A stretch of 64,000 nucleotides of DNA from Variovorax sp. OK212 (lineage in GTDB: Bacteria; Pseudomonadota; Gammaproteobacteria; Burkholderiales; Burkholderiaceae_C), in contig NZ_FOLP01000008.1 of NCBI RefSeq assembly GCF_900112425.1, positions 62,001 to 126,000 of the forward strand, read 5' to 3'. How positions within the stretch are numbered: position 1 is the first letter of the stretch; each line of letters begins with the position of its first letter. A program made the position numbers and the translations under genes. This document shows, one piece after another, positions 41,281 to 49,676 of this stretch. Under the pieces are notes generated by a model. The model was not told the origin of the DNA and did not search any database. It saw only the letters and a list, made by a program, of their open reading frames with translations.

Positions 41281-41288
41281 CGCCGCCT

Positions 41289-42269
41289 TCAGTCGAGCTT
41301 GATGTGGCCCTTGCGGATCACCTCGGCCCACTTCTCGTCTTCCTTCTTCAGGAAGACGGTGAACTCGGCGGGCGTCGAGCCCACCGGCTGCACGCCCACG
41401 TCCACGAAGCGCTTGCGCGTGTCGTCTTCGCCCAGCACGTCGACGATCGTCTGCTGGAGCTTCTCGGCGACGGCGGGCGGCGTGCCGGCCGGCACGAAGA
41501 TGCCGTTCCATTCGTAGGCCTCGTAGCCCGGCACCACGGTTTCGCCGACGGTCGGCACATCGGGCAGGCGTGCCGAACGCTTCGGCGACGAAATGGCCAG
41601 CGCCCTGAGCTTGCCCGAAGCCACCAGCGGCGACGACGCGGCGATGGTGCTGAACATGAAGTCGACCTGTCCGCCCATCACGTCGACGATCGCGGGGCCG
41701 CCACTCTTGTAGCCGACGTGCACCATCTCCAGCCCGAGGCGCTGGCGCAGCAGTTCCGCCGCAAGCCGCTGCACGGTGCCGCTGCCGCCCGATGCGAAGT
41801 TGAGCTTGCCGGGCTGCGCCTTGGCCTTGTCGACGAGGTCCTTGATCGTCCGGAACGGCGACGCTTCGCCGACGATCACGATGTTCGGCGCCAGCGACAC
41901 CAGGGTCAGCGGCTGCAAGGCCTTCGCGGTGTAGGGCAGGCGGGGAAACAGATGCGGGTTGATCGAGTACGGCGTTGCGTCGTAGAGCACGGTGTAGCCG
42001 TCGGGCGTGGCCTTGGCCACGAAGCCCGCGCCGATGGTGCCGCTGGCGCCGGGCTTGTTGTCGACGATCACGCTGGTGCCCAGCCTGGCGCCGATGCGCA
42101 CGGCCAGCACGCGCGCGAGCGCATCGGCCGAGCCGCCGGGTGCGTAAGGCACGACGAGCGTGATGGGGCGCTCGGGGAATGCCGCGCTGGCGGATGCCGC
42201 GGGTGCAGCGGATGCAGCGGCCGCGGCGAACAGGCACGCGGCGAAGATGTGTTTGAAGCGTCGGATCAT
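41289..42269 (-). CDS. Bug/TctC-family receptor (4 of 7)
   Basis: 326 aa from the ATG at 42269, which has AGGAA upstream; an ATG at 42287 overlaps the previous stop and is an alternative. The signal peptide is rich in Ala and ends SASAA. Motifs are RPITLVVPYAPGGSADALARVL, VDNKPGASGTIGAGFVAKATPDGYT and GGPAIVDVMGGQVDFMF. It lies eight bases before the amidohydrolase gene. Confidence 0.92.
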   Translation of the reverse strand: MIRRFKHIFAACLFAAAAASAAPAASASAAFPERPITLVVPYAPGGSADALARVLAVRIGARLGTSVIVDNKPGASGTIGAGFVAKATPDGYTVLYDATPYSINPHLFPRLPYTAKALQPLTLVSLAPNIVIVGEASPFRTIKDLVDKAKAQPGKLNFASGGSGTVQRLAAELLRQRLGLEMVHVGYKSGGPAIVDVMGGQVDFMFSTIAASSPLVASGKLRALAISSPKRSARLPDVPTVGETVVPGYEAYEWNGIFVPAGTPPAVAEKLQQTIVDVLGEDDTRKRFVDVGVQPVGSTPAEFTVFLKKEDEKWAEVIRKGHIKLD

Positions 42270-42283
42270 GGTTCCTGCCGTTC

Positions 42284-43267
42284 TCATTCGGTCTTGAGGT
42301 CGAGCGTTTTCGCCAGCTCGCCGTAGAGCTTGACCTCGCCCGCCAGTTGCGCGCCGAAGGCATCGGCGCATTTGTTCTGCGGCTCCAGGCCCATCGCGCG
42401 CAGTTTCTCCTGCGTGCCGGGCGCTTGCGAGAACTCGGTGGCGACGCGGCGCAACGTGGCCAGGATCTGCGGCGGCGTGTTGGCGGGGGCCAGCAGCCCG
42501 TACCACGCATCGGCCGTGTAGCCCTTCACGCCGACCTCGTCGAAGGTCGGCACGTTCGGCAGCAGCGCCGAGCGCTGGGGGGCGGCCACGGCCAGCGCCG
42601 TCAACTTGCCGGACTTCACCTGCGCCAGCACCGACCCCAGCGTGGCGAAGGAACTGTCGACCTGCCCGCCGATCAGGTCGGTGATCGCCTGCGCCGCGCC
42701 CTTGTAGGGGATGTGGTTCATCGACGTGCCCGTCATCCGCGTGAAATGCGCGCTTGCGAAATGGCCGGAGCTGCCCGAACCCGGCGTGGCGTAGGTGCGC
42801 TTGCCCGGCTCGGCCTTGACCGCCTGCAGGAACGCCTCGAACGATCCGACGGGCATGGACGGGCCGACCACCAGCACCGTGGGGCTCACGGCCAGGGAAC
42901 ACACCGGGGCGAAGGAGCGCACGGCATCGAACTTGACCCGTGCGCTGTAGAGCGCGGGAATCATCGTGTGGTTCGTCGCGCCGAGCAGCAGCGTGTAGCC
43001 GTCGGCCGGTGCCGATGCGGCCGCTTCGGCCGCGAGGATCGTGTTGGCGCCGGGCTTGTTGTCCACGATGAAGGGCTGGCCCAGCGCGCGCGATGCGTGG
43101 TCGGCGAAGGCGCGCGCCACGACATCGGTCGGACCGCCGGCGGAAAAACCCACGAGCAGGCGCACCGGCTTGGCGGGCCAGGTCTGCGCATGCGCCGCGG
43201 GCAGGGCCGACAGCGCAAACAACGCAAATAGCGGGATGGCGGCTGCGGTGCAGCGGATGTATTTCAT
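42284..43267 (-). CDS. Bug/TctC-family receptor (5 of 7)
   Basis: 327 aa. Signal peptide up to AHAQ, then KPVRLLVGFSAGGPTDVVARAF, VDNKPGANTILAAEAAASAPADGYT and HIPYKGAAQAITDLIGGQVD. The VGFSAGG and NTILA variants set it apart from the other six copies and suggest a different ligand. It is directly followed by receptor 4 after 14 bases. Confidence 0.92.
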   Translation of the reverse strand: MKYIRCTAAAIPLFALFALSALPAAHAQTWPAKPVRLLVGFSAGGPTDVVARAFADHASRALGQPFIVDNKPGANTILAAEAAASAPADGYTLLLGATNHTMIPALYSARVKFDAVRSFAPVCSLAVSPTVLVVGPSMPVGSFEAFLQAVKAEPGKRTYATPGSGSSGHFASAHFTRMTGTSMNHIPYKGAAQAITDLIGGQVDSSFATLGSVLAQVKSGKLTALAVAAPQRSALLPNVPTFDEVGVKGYTADAWYGLLAPANTPPQILATLRRVATEFSQAPGTQEKLRAMGLEPQNKCADAFGAQLAGEVKLYGELAKTLDLKTE

Positions 43268-43309
43268 TCTTTGTCTCCTTGGTATCTCGTCACTGTCGCA
43301 CTGCCTGCT

Positions 43310-44236
43310 TCAGGCCGCCGCCGTGCGGCTGGCGAGCACGCCGAGCAGATTCTTCGCCGCGCCGACGCCCATGTTGACGTAGGCATCGCCGGTCACGCCG
43401 CCGATGTGCGGGCTCAGCACGAGATTCTTCTCGCCCTGGAACGGGTGGGCCGGCGCCATGGGTTCGACCGCGAAGCTGTCCAGCCCCGCCATCGCCACCT
43501 GGCCCGTGTGCAGGGCGTCCAGCAGCGCGGCTTCGTCGATCAGGCCGCCGCGCGCCGTGTTCACGATGATGACGCCGCGCTTGCAGCGGGCCAGCGTCGA
43601 GGCGTTCAGCAGGCCCCGGTTCTCGTCCGTCAGCGGGCAGTGCAGCGAGATGGCATCGGACTCGGCCCAGACCGTGGCCAGGTCGGCCGCCTGCACATAG
43701 GGCGGCAGGTTTTTCGCGAACGGGTCGAAACCCAGCACGCGCATGCCCAGTGCGTCGGCCATGCGCGCGAAGCGCAGCCCGATGGCGCCCAGCCCGATGA
43801 GGCCGATGGTGCGGCCGCCGAGCTCCAGGCTCTTGTGTGTCGCCTTGTCCCAGTGGCCGGCATGCATGCGCGCGTCCAGCGCCACCACCGACTTGGCGCA
43901 GCCGAGCAGCAACGCCAGCGCCTGCTCGGCGACGGCCGCGGCATTGGCGCCCACGGCCGCGACGACTTCGATGCCGCGCGACCGCGCCGCCACCTTGTCG
44001 ATGGTGTCGGTGCCGCTGCCGTGCTTGGAGATCACCTGCAGCGAGGGCGCCGCGTCCATCACCGCGGCGCCGACCTTGCCGTAGCGCACGATGATGGCCA
44101 CCGGGTCGTGCGCGCGGCACAGCGCAACGAGGTCGTCTTCGGTCGGCGACTTGCCCGCATAGACCACCTCGTGGCCTTCGAGCAGCGCGAGTGCCTGTGG
44201 CGCCAGGTCGGCGCCTGTGACGAGGATGGCGCTCAC
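43310..44236 (-). CDS. D-isomer-specific 2-hydroxyacid dehydrogenase (phosphoglycerate dehydrogenase-like)
   Basis: 308 aa from a GTG at 44236 that overlaps the stop of the RraA-like gene (GTGA). The NAD motif is TIGLIGLGAIGLRFAR. Catalytic segments are NTARGGLIDEAAL (Arg region), DSFAVEP (Glu) and SPHIGGVTGDAY (His). VISKHGSGTDTID in the substrate domain resembles SerA-type enzymes, but the C-terminal regulatory domain is absent. It probably acts on a small 2-hydroxy or 2-keto acid of the local pathway. Confidence 0.9.
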   Translation of the reverse strand: MSAILVTGADLAPQALALLEGHEVVYAGKSPTEDDLVALCRAHDPVAIIVRYGKVGAAVMDAAPSLQVISKHGSGTDTIDKVAARSRGIEVVAAVGANAAAVAEQALALLLGCAKSVVALDARMHAGHWDKATHKSLELGGRTIGLIGLGAIGLRFARMADALGMRVLGFDPFAKNLPPYVQAADLATVWAESDAISLHCPLTDENRGLLNASTLARCKRGVIIVNTARGGLIDEAALLDALHTGQVAMAGLDSFAVEPMAPAHPFQGEKNLVLSPHIGGVTGDAYVNMGVGAAKNLLGVLASRTAAA

Positions 44237-44922
44237 AGCGTTTCGCCTTCCTTCAGCACGCCGGCGTTGCGCAGGGCCGCGGTGAGCCACTTCGCCGCGG
44301 TGTCGCCTTCCTTGATGGCGGCGATGCGCGCGGCCTCGTCGGCCACCTTCTTCGCGGCGAGCGGCAGCAGCGCCTCGATCTTTTCGCGTTCGACCACCAC
44401 CACGCCGTCGCCGTCGCCGATCACGAAGTCGCCCGGGCGCACGGTCACGCCGCCGATCGACACCGGATGCCCGATGCGCCCGCCGATGTTCTTGGTCGGG
44501 CCGTTGGGGTTGGTGCCGACCGAGAACACGGGGAAGTCCATCTCGTCGATCTCCAGGCTGTCGCGGCACGCGCCGTCCATCACGACGCCGGCAATGCCGA
44601 GCTTCTGGCAGGCGGTCATCATGATGGTGCCCATGAGGGCCGCGCTCTGGTCGCCCTTGCCGTCGATCACGAGCACGTCGCCCGGCCTGGCCATGGCGAT
44701 GGCGGCATGGATCATGAGGTTGTCGCCCGGGCGCACCTCCACGGTGAGCGCCGTGCCGGCGAGCTTCATGCGCGGACGCAGGGCCTTGATGCGCCCGTCC
44801 AGTGCGCCGCGCCGCCCGGCCACGTCGGCCAGGATGGCGGGCTGGAACTCGGCGGCGCGGGCCACGATGCTGGCGGGAACGCGTTCGAAGTCGCGAATGA
44901 TGTCGGGAAGGGTCGATGTCAT
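44233..44922 (-). CDS. RraA-like aldolase/decarboxylase, second copy
   Basis: 229 aa. The RraA fold is shown by VEVRPGDNLMIHAAI, GDVLVIDGKGDQSAALMG, the catalytic GVVMDGACRDSLEI with the Arg-Asp pair, and VRPGDFVIGDGDGVVVVE. It differs strongly from the copy at 36701 and so is not a recent duplicate. The gene is coupled to the dehydrogenase downstream, which suggests a two-step conversion. Confidence 0.87.
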   Translation of the reverse strand: MTSTLPDIIRDFERVPASIVARAAEFQPAILADVAGRRGALDGRIKALRPRMKLAGTALTVEVRPGDNLMIHAAIAMARPGDVLVIDGKGDQSAALMGTIMMTACQKLGIAGVVMDGACRDSLEIDEMDFPVFSVGTNPNGPTKNIGGRIGHPVSIGGVTVRPGDFVIGDGDGVVVVEREKIEALLPLAAKKVADEAARIAAIKEGDTAAKWLTAALRNAGVLKEGETL

Positions 44923-44998
44923 GGGAGTGCTTTCAGGGATGTGGGGAGAACGAAAAAACGAATGAGGGGAGGGGCGGCTCGATCCGGGTCAATCCGGC

Positions 44999-45985
44999 TC
45001 AATCCGGTTTCACGCCGGCGTCCTTGATGACCTTGGCCCACTTGGCCAGGTCGGCCTTTTGCGTGTCGGCGAGCTGTTGCGGCGTGCTGCCCACCAGCGT
45101 CACCCCGAGCTTGTCGGCCATGGCCACGAGCTCAGGGTCCTCGAGGTGGCGCACGATGTCGTCGTGCAGGCGCTGCACGACGGGCACGGGCGTGCCGGCC
45201 GGCGCGTAGACCGCCTGCCATTGCTCGACCACGAAGTTCGTGTAGCCGGCCTGCGCCATGGTCGGCACGTCGGGCAGCGCCTTGAGTCGCGAGGCCGACG
45301 TGACTGCCAGCGCGCGCACCCGCCCGCTCTGGATCTGCGGCAGTGCCGCGGCCACCGGCGCGAACATGAAGGTGGCATGGCCCGCCAGCACGTCCTGGAT
45401 GGCAGGGGTGTCGCCCTTGTACGGCACATGCGTCATCCGCGCGCCCGTCTGCAGCCGCAGCAGCTCGCCCTGCATCTGCAGCACCGTGCCGTTGCCGCCC
45501 GAGGCGAATGAAATCTCCCCGGGGTGGGCCTTGGCCTGCGCGACCAGCGCGGCGACTGTCTTGAACGGCTGCTCCGCGCCGACGATCAGCACATGCGGAA
45601 TGGTGCCGATGAGCGACACCGGCGCGAAGGCCTTCACAGGGTCGTACGGCATCTTCGGCAGCAGGCTGGGAACGATGGCCTGCGGGCCGATGGACGTGCC
45701 CAGCAAGGTGTGGCCGTCGGGTGCGGCCCGCGCCACGAAGGCCGAGCCGATGGTGCCGGTGGCGCCGGACTTGTTGTCCACGATCACGGTTGCACCGAGC
45801 GACGTCGCCAGCCGCAGTGCGATGGCGCGGCCGAGGATGTCCGTGGTGCCGCCGGGCGGGTAGGGCACCACCCAGGTGACGGGCTTGTCGCCGGGCCATG
45901 GGGCCTGCGCCAGGGCGGGCATGGAGGAGGCCGCGAGCACGGCCAGGCCCAGCGCGCCGAAGCAGCGCCTGTGGATTCGAATCAT
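44999..45985 (-). CDS. Bug/TctC-family receptor (6 of 7)
   Basis: 328 aa. MIRIHRRCFGALGLAVLAASSM is the signal peptide, ending ALAQ. Motifs are KPVTWVVPYPPGGTTDILGRAI, VDNKSGATGTIGSAFVARAAPDGHT and HVPYKGDTPAIQDVLAGH. The ATG overlaps the stop of the upstream amidohydrolase gene (ATGA). It is 76 bases upstream of the RraA-like gene. Confidence 0.92.
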   Translation of the reverse strand: MIRIHRRCFGALGLAVLAASSMPALAQAPWPGDKPVTWVVPYPPGGTTDILGRAIALRLATSLGATVIVDNKSGATGTIGSAFVARAAPDGHTLLGTSIGPQAIVPSLLPKMPYDPVKAFAPVSLIGTIPHVLIVGAEQPFKTVAALVAQAKAHPGEISFASGGNGTVLQMQGELLRLQTGARMTHVPYKGDTPAIQDVLAGHATFMFAPVAAALPQIQSGRVRALAVTSASRLKALPDVPTMAQAGYTNFVVEQWQAVYAPAGTPVPVVQRLHDDIVRHLEDPELVAMADKLGVTLVGSTPQQLADTQKADLAKWAKVIKDAGVKPD

Positions 45986-46875
45986 GGAGTCTCCAGGGAC
46001 GTGTGCGAGGGGCCGAAGCCGTAGAGCTCGGCCGGGTTGTCGACGAGGACGCGTTGCAGTGCCGCCTCGTCGCGCGCCCACCCGGCGAGCAGCGTCATCT
46101 GCCGTGCGTCGTCGGGCATCGGCTGGTGTCCAGCCGAGGCGGATGCATGGGGCCAGTCGCTGCCCCAGAGCACGCGTTGCGGCGCGGCGTCCAGGAAGCT
46201 GTGGGCGAGCGCGGCCAGGTCGGCGTGGTGCGGCGCGCCTTCTTCGCTGACGATGTAGCCGCCGGAAAGCTTGACCCACGCGCGGCCCGCCTGGAGCAGG
46301 CGCACGACCAGCGCATGCGCTGGATGGCGCCCCGTCATCGATGGCGCGAGCCGGGCGAAGTGATCGAAGACCACGGGCACCGGCAGGTCGCCCAGCACGG
46401 TCTCGAGGCTTGTCAGCAACTCGACCGGCGCCAGCAGTTGCAGGTGCCAGCCCAGCGGCGCAACGCGCCGCGCGAGCGGCAGGATCTGCGCGGCCGTGTT
46501 CACGGTTCCGAGCGACAGGTTGAGGCGGATGCCGCGCACACCGCATGCGTGCAGCGCGCGCAGCTCCGCGTCGCTCACTCCTTCTTCGACAACGGCCACG
46601 CCGCGCGCCGCGGGGCCGAAGGCCGCGAGGGCGGCAAGCAATGCGCGGTTGTCGCTGCCGTAGGTCGACGGCGTGACGAACACCGCGCGCTGCGTTCCCG
46701 TGCGCTGCTGCAGCAGGCGGTAGTCCGCGGCGCTCGCGTCCGGTGGCCGCAGCACCGCTCCTGCCGCGGCGGGGTAGGTGGCGTCGTACAGGTGCACATG
46801 GCAATCGCAGGCGTCGCGCGGTACCGCGACGCTCGTGCGTCCATGCCCTGCCGAGAAAGGCGCAAGCGCGTGCAT
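45982..46875 (-). CDS. Amidohydrolase-2 family, LigI-like, second copy
   Basis: 297 aa. DACDCHVHLYDATYP, VVFDHFARLAPSM and RVLWGSDWPHAS give the same active-site layout as the protein at 40381. The two align over most of their length, with the shared segments DYRLLQQRTGT and TPSTYGSDN. It lies six bases after Bug receptor 7 and overlaps receptor 6, so each amidohydrolase of this gene set is paired with its own receptor. Confidence 0.87.
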   Translation of the reverse strand: MHALAPFSAGHGRTSVAVPRDACDCHVHLYDATYPAAAGAVLRPPDASAADYRLLQQRTGTQRAVFVTPSTYGSDNRALLAALAAFGPAARGVAVVEEGVSDAELRALHACGVRGIRLNLSLGTVNTAAQILPLARRVAPLGWHLQLLAPVELLTSLETVLGDLPVPVVFDHFARLAPSMTGRHPAHALVVRLLQAGRAWVKLSGGYIVSEEGAPHHADLAALAHSFLDAAPQRVLWGSDWPHASASAGHQPMPDDARQMTLLAGWARDEAALQRVLVDNPAELYGFGPSHTSLETP

Positions 46876-46881
46876 GCCGGC

Positions 46882-47868
46882 TCAGTCGAGCTTGACGCCG
46901 GAGGCCTTGACGATGGCGCCCCAGCGAACGCCGTCGGTGCGGATGAGCGTGGCGAACTTCTCGGGCGAGCCGGTCATCACCTCGGCGCCTTGCGCCGCGA
47001 ACTTCTTCTGCACGTCGACCGTGGCGAGCGCCTTGTCGAAGGCGGTGTTCAGTTTCGACACCAGGTCCTTGGGCATGCCCGCCGGTCCGGCCAGGCCGAA
47101 CCACGTGATGGCCTCGAACTCCTTGTAGCCCGACTCCGCCATGGTCGGCACGTCGGGCAGGTCCTTGTTGCGCTGCAGGGAGGTCACGGCCAACGCGCGC
47201 AACTGGCCGCTCTTGATCTGCGCGATCAGCGTGGGCACCGACGACATGTACATCTGGATCTGGCCGCCCACCAGGTCGGTGAGGCCCTGCGACGCGCCCT
47301 TGTACGGCACGTGCGTGAACTGCACGCCCGCGGCCTTCTGGAACTGCTCCGTGGCAAGGTGGGCCACGGTGCCGTTGCCCGAGCTCGCGTAGTTGAGCAC
47401 CGTGGGCTTGGCCTTGGCTGCCGCCACCACGTCGGCGAGTTTCTTGTACGGCGAGGTGGACGCCACCACCAGCACCAGCGGGGCCGAAGCCACGAGGCCC
47501 ACCGCGCTCAGGTCCTTGACGGGGTCGTAGGGCAGCTTTGAATACAGCGTCGGGTTGATCGCGAGGTTGCTGGTCTGCCCGAGCACGAGCGTGTAGCCGT
47601 CGGGGCTGGCCTTGGCCGCCACGTCGACGCCGATGTTCCCGCCGGAGCCCGGCTTGTTGTCGATCACGATGGTCCAGCCCTCGGAGGTGGCGACCTTGTT
47701 CGCGACTTCGCGGGCGAGGATGTCGGTGCCGCCGCCCGGTGGGAACGGCACGACCAGGCGGATCGGGCGCGAGGGATAGCCTTGCGCCAGCGACACGCCG
47801 CAGGCAAGCACGAGCGCCAGGCCGAGGGCCGCGCGACGAGGGAGGGAGCCGGGGCTCGAGGTACGCAT
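46882..47868 (-). CDS. Bug/TctC-family receptor (7 of 7)
   Basis: 328 aa from the ATG at 47868, preceded by GGAGAC. The signal peptide ends GVSLAQ, then RPIRLVVPFPPGGGTDILAREV, IDNKPGSGGNIGVDVAAKASPDGYT and HVPYKGASQGLTDLVGGQIQ. First gene of the IclR-led minus-strand set, divergent from the IclR gene with 120 bases between. Confidence 0.92.
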   Translation of the reverse strand: MRTSSPGSLPRRAALGLALVLACGVSLAQGYPSRPIRLVVPFPPGGGTDILAREVANKVATSEGWTIVIDNKPGSGGNIGVDVAAKASPDGYTLVLGQTSNLAINPTLYSKLPYDPVKDLSAVGLVASAPLVLVVASTSPYKKLADVVAAAKAKPTVLNYASSGNGTVAHLATEQFQKAAGVQFTHVPYKGASQGLTDLVGGQIQMYMSSVPTLIAQIKSGQLRALAVTSLQRNKDLPDVPTMAESGYKEFEAITWFGLAGPAGMPKDLVSKLNTAFDKALATVDVQKKFAAQGAEVMTGSPEKFATLIRTDGVRWGAIVKASGVKLD

Positions 47869-47961
47869 GGGTTTGTCTCCAGTTCGATGATTCGGTGCCT
47901 GCAAGGCGGTGCTCGCAGGCATGCCGGAACTGTAGATTTGCGTTTCACCTCATACAATGGT

Positions 47962-47985
47962 GGTCCACTGAACGAACCATGGACC
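47962..47985. promoter_or_regulatory. Candidate IclR operator between receptor 7 and the IclR gene
   Basis: GGTCCA and TGGACC form perfect 6-base arms with a 12-base spacer, ending three bases before the GTG chosen for the IclR gene. A second, overlapping pair, ATGGT and ACCAT, shares the spacer. It is located in the divergent promoter region, where IclR proteins normally bind. Confidence 0.4.
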
Positions 47986-47988
47986 GCT

Positions 47989-48816
47989 GTGCGAAACAAG
48001 CATCCGAACGCGAAAGAGACCACCGCCAAGGTGAGCAAGAAGGTCACCAAGGTCATGGAGGTCATCGAGCAACCGCGCGAGGCCGATGCGGAATCGACCG
48101 GTGGCGTCACCGCGGTCACGCGTGCCCTGCAGTTGCTGGACGCCTTCGGCATGCAGGACGAAAGCGTGTCGCTGGCGGAGCTCACGCGCCGCAGCCAGAT
48201 GCACAAGACGACCACGCTGAGGTTGCTGCGCACGCTCGCGCTGTCCGGCTACGTGGTGCAGCGCGACGACGGCGAATGGCGCCTGGGCCCGGCTGCGGGC
48301 TGGCTGGGTGCGCGCTACCAGGCCAGCTTCGATGCCAACAACGTGGTCGAGCCCATGTTGCTTGCGTTGTCGCAGGCCACGGGCGAGAGCGCCGCGTTCT
48401 ATGTGCGCGAAGGCAACTCGCGCACCTGCCTCGCGCGCGTGGAAGGGCCGCAGCCCATCCGCCACCATGCGCGCATGGGCGCCATGCTGCCGCTGGAGCT
48501 GGGCTCGCCGGGCCGCGTGATCCTCGCGTTCTCCGGCGAACCGGGCAAGCTCTACGAGGACATCCGCAAGAAGGGCTACCACTTCTCCATCGGCGAGCGC
48601 GAGAAGAACGTGGCGACCGTGTCGGCGCCGGTCTTCGGACTGCGCTGGGTGCTGCTGGGGTCGGTGTGCATCTCCGGCCCCGCGGACCGCTTGCCCAAGT
48701 CCAAGTTGCTGGGACTGGCGAAGACGATCATGAAGGCCGCGAACGAACTCTCCTACGCATTGGCCGGCCGGCCGACGGCGCAGACACCCGCTGTCGTTTC
48801 GACCTGGCATCCCTGA
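47989..48816 (+). CDS. IclR-family transcriptional regulator
   Basis: 275 aa if started at the GTG at 47989; GTG 48031 and ATG 48055 are alternatives, and the N-terminal 40 residues are low in conservation. The winged helix reads VTAVTRALQLLDAF, then LAELTRRSQMHKTTTLRLLRTL. The effector domain has ESAAFYVREGNSRTCLARVEG, LELGSPGRVILAF and APVFGLRWVLLGSVCISGP. It diverges from receptor 7 and is the likely regulator of the 39.4-47.9 kb gene set. Confidence 0.9.
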   Translation: MRNKHPNAKETTAKVSKKVTKVMEVIEQPREADAESTGGVTAVTRALQLLDAFGMQDESVSLAELTRRSQMHKTTTLRLLRTLALSGYVVQRDDGEWRLGPAAGWLGARYQASFDANNVVEPMLLALSQATGESAAFYVREGNSRTCLARVEGPQPIRHHARMGAMLPLELGSPGRVILAFSGEPGKLYEDIRKKGYHFSIGEREKNVATVSAPVFGLRWVLLGSVCISGPADRLPKSKLLGLAKTIMKAANELSYALAGRPTAQTPAVVSTWHP

Positions 48817-48924
48817 GACCCCAGAGATCCCAGAGATCCGTGGGGAGGTCCGGCCAGGTCGTCGCGCGCGTCACGCGGTTCGATGAGGAGAGCCGGGCGA
48901 AGGGCTGAGCCGGCATCGCAGGCG

Positions 48925-48968
48925 CCACTGCAACGGCCACGTTGCAGCCGTTGCGGCCGTTGCAGTGG
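48925..48968. terminator. Hairpin between convergent iclR-type and rcnB-like genes
   Basis: CCACTGCAACGGC and GCCGTTGCAGTGG are perfect 13-base arms with an 18-base loop. The location between two convergent genes suggests a bidirectional terminator, although no T-tract follows on either strand. Confidence 0.55.
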
Positions 48969-48985
48969 TGGGGGTAACGATCCGC

Positions 48986-49374
48986 TTACTGGGCGGCAAT
49001 GATCTGCGCGATCACGCCGGTGGCGATGGCGGCCAGCACGAAGCCGCCTCCCACACCCACCCATGGGTAGCCGCGCGGCGGCTGTTGCAGGCGATGGCCG
49101 CGCCAGTCGTCCACGACGTGGTTGCGGCCCCGGTACTCGGCCGGAACACGGCCGCCGCGACGCCACTGCGCATGCGGCTGGGCGTGCCTCGACGGTCCGC
49201 CTGGCGGCCGTCACGGAAGTCCGAGCGGTCGTTGTGCTGCTGCTCCTGCCGCTGGCCGGGGCCGCGCTGGTCGTGGTCGTCGCCGCGGCGATCCTGCGCG
49301 AAGGCGCTGCCCGCCATGCACAGGGCCAACGCGGCGGTTGCGAGCGTCATGGCTCTGGATTTGCTGTTGTTCAT
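48986..49374 (-). pseudogene. RcnB-like periplasmic protein, frameshifted
   Basis: The N-terminal part from the ATG at 49374 has a clear signal peptide (MNNSKSRAMTLATAALALCM to AFAQ) and a charged Asp/Arg/Gln linker ending RQADRRG. The RcnB signature lies in a different frame: HAQWRRGGRVPAEYRGR, then HVVDDWRGHRLQQPPRGY, a glycine-rich strand and a final VIAQIIAAQ before TAA at 48986. The two frames meet near 49187-49200, and the total of 389 bases is one short of a whole number of codons. One deleted base, probably in a run of G, explains it. RcnB proteins affect metal and envelope homeostasis. A sequencing error is the alternative explanation. Confidence 0.75.
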
Positions 49375-49643
49375 TCGAGTGCCCTTCTGCCTGGATGAGG
49401 ACCCACGGTGGTGCGGCCATGTGGCGCGGGGCCGCCGCCCACGTGTGCGCGGCAGCCGGCTCGGGAATCGGGTTTCCCTCACCGGGCATGAAGGCGCGCG
49501 CGAGAGCGCAAGACCTGCCCGTCATTGCCGGCGCGCGTGGCGGCCTGGACGCCGGGTTGCCGCCGGCCCTCTCTTTTTGGCAAGGGCTTTCAGCCTTGAC
49601 AGCGCAAGGCGCGGTCCTATCATTGGTTCAGTTTTATTGGACT
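49375..49643. other. Gene-free stretch before the OPT transporter gene
   Basis: About 270 bases with no supported gene. It includes the promoter side of the rcnB-like gene and, toward 49620, an AT-rich stretch (GTTTTATTGGACTT) that may be part of the OPT promoter. Nothing else was recognised. Confidence 0.4.
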
Positions 49644-49664
49644 TAGTTCCATAAAATGGAACTA
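49644..49664. promoter_or_regulatory. Perfect palindromic operator upstream of the OPT-DUF917 operon
   Basis: TAGTTCCAT and ATGGAACTA are perfect 9-base arms separated by AAA. The site ends 12 bases before the chosen ATG at 49677 and includes the in-frame ATG at 49656, which argues against that earlier start. Short A/T-centred palindromes of this GTTCCAT/ATGGAAC type are usual for IclR-family and some GntR-family regulators. No regulator gene is adjacent; the IclR gene at 47989 is the closest candidate. Confidence 0.65.
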
Positions 49665-49676
49665 CAAGGAATGACC

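Noticed and set aside
49656..49676. ATG 49656 as start of the OPT gene
   Set aside because: It lies inside the palindromic operator and has no ribosome site; ATG 49677 follows AAGGA by six bases.
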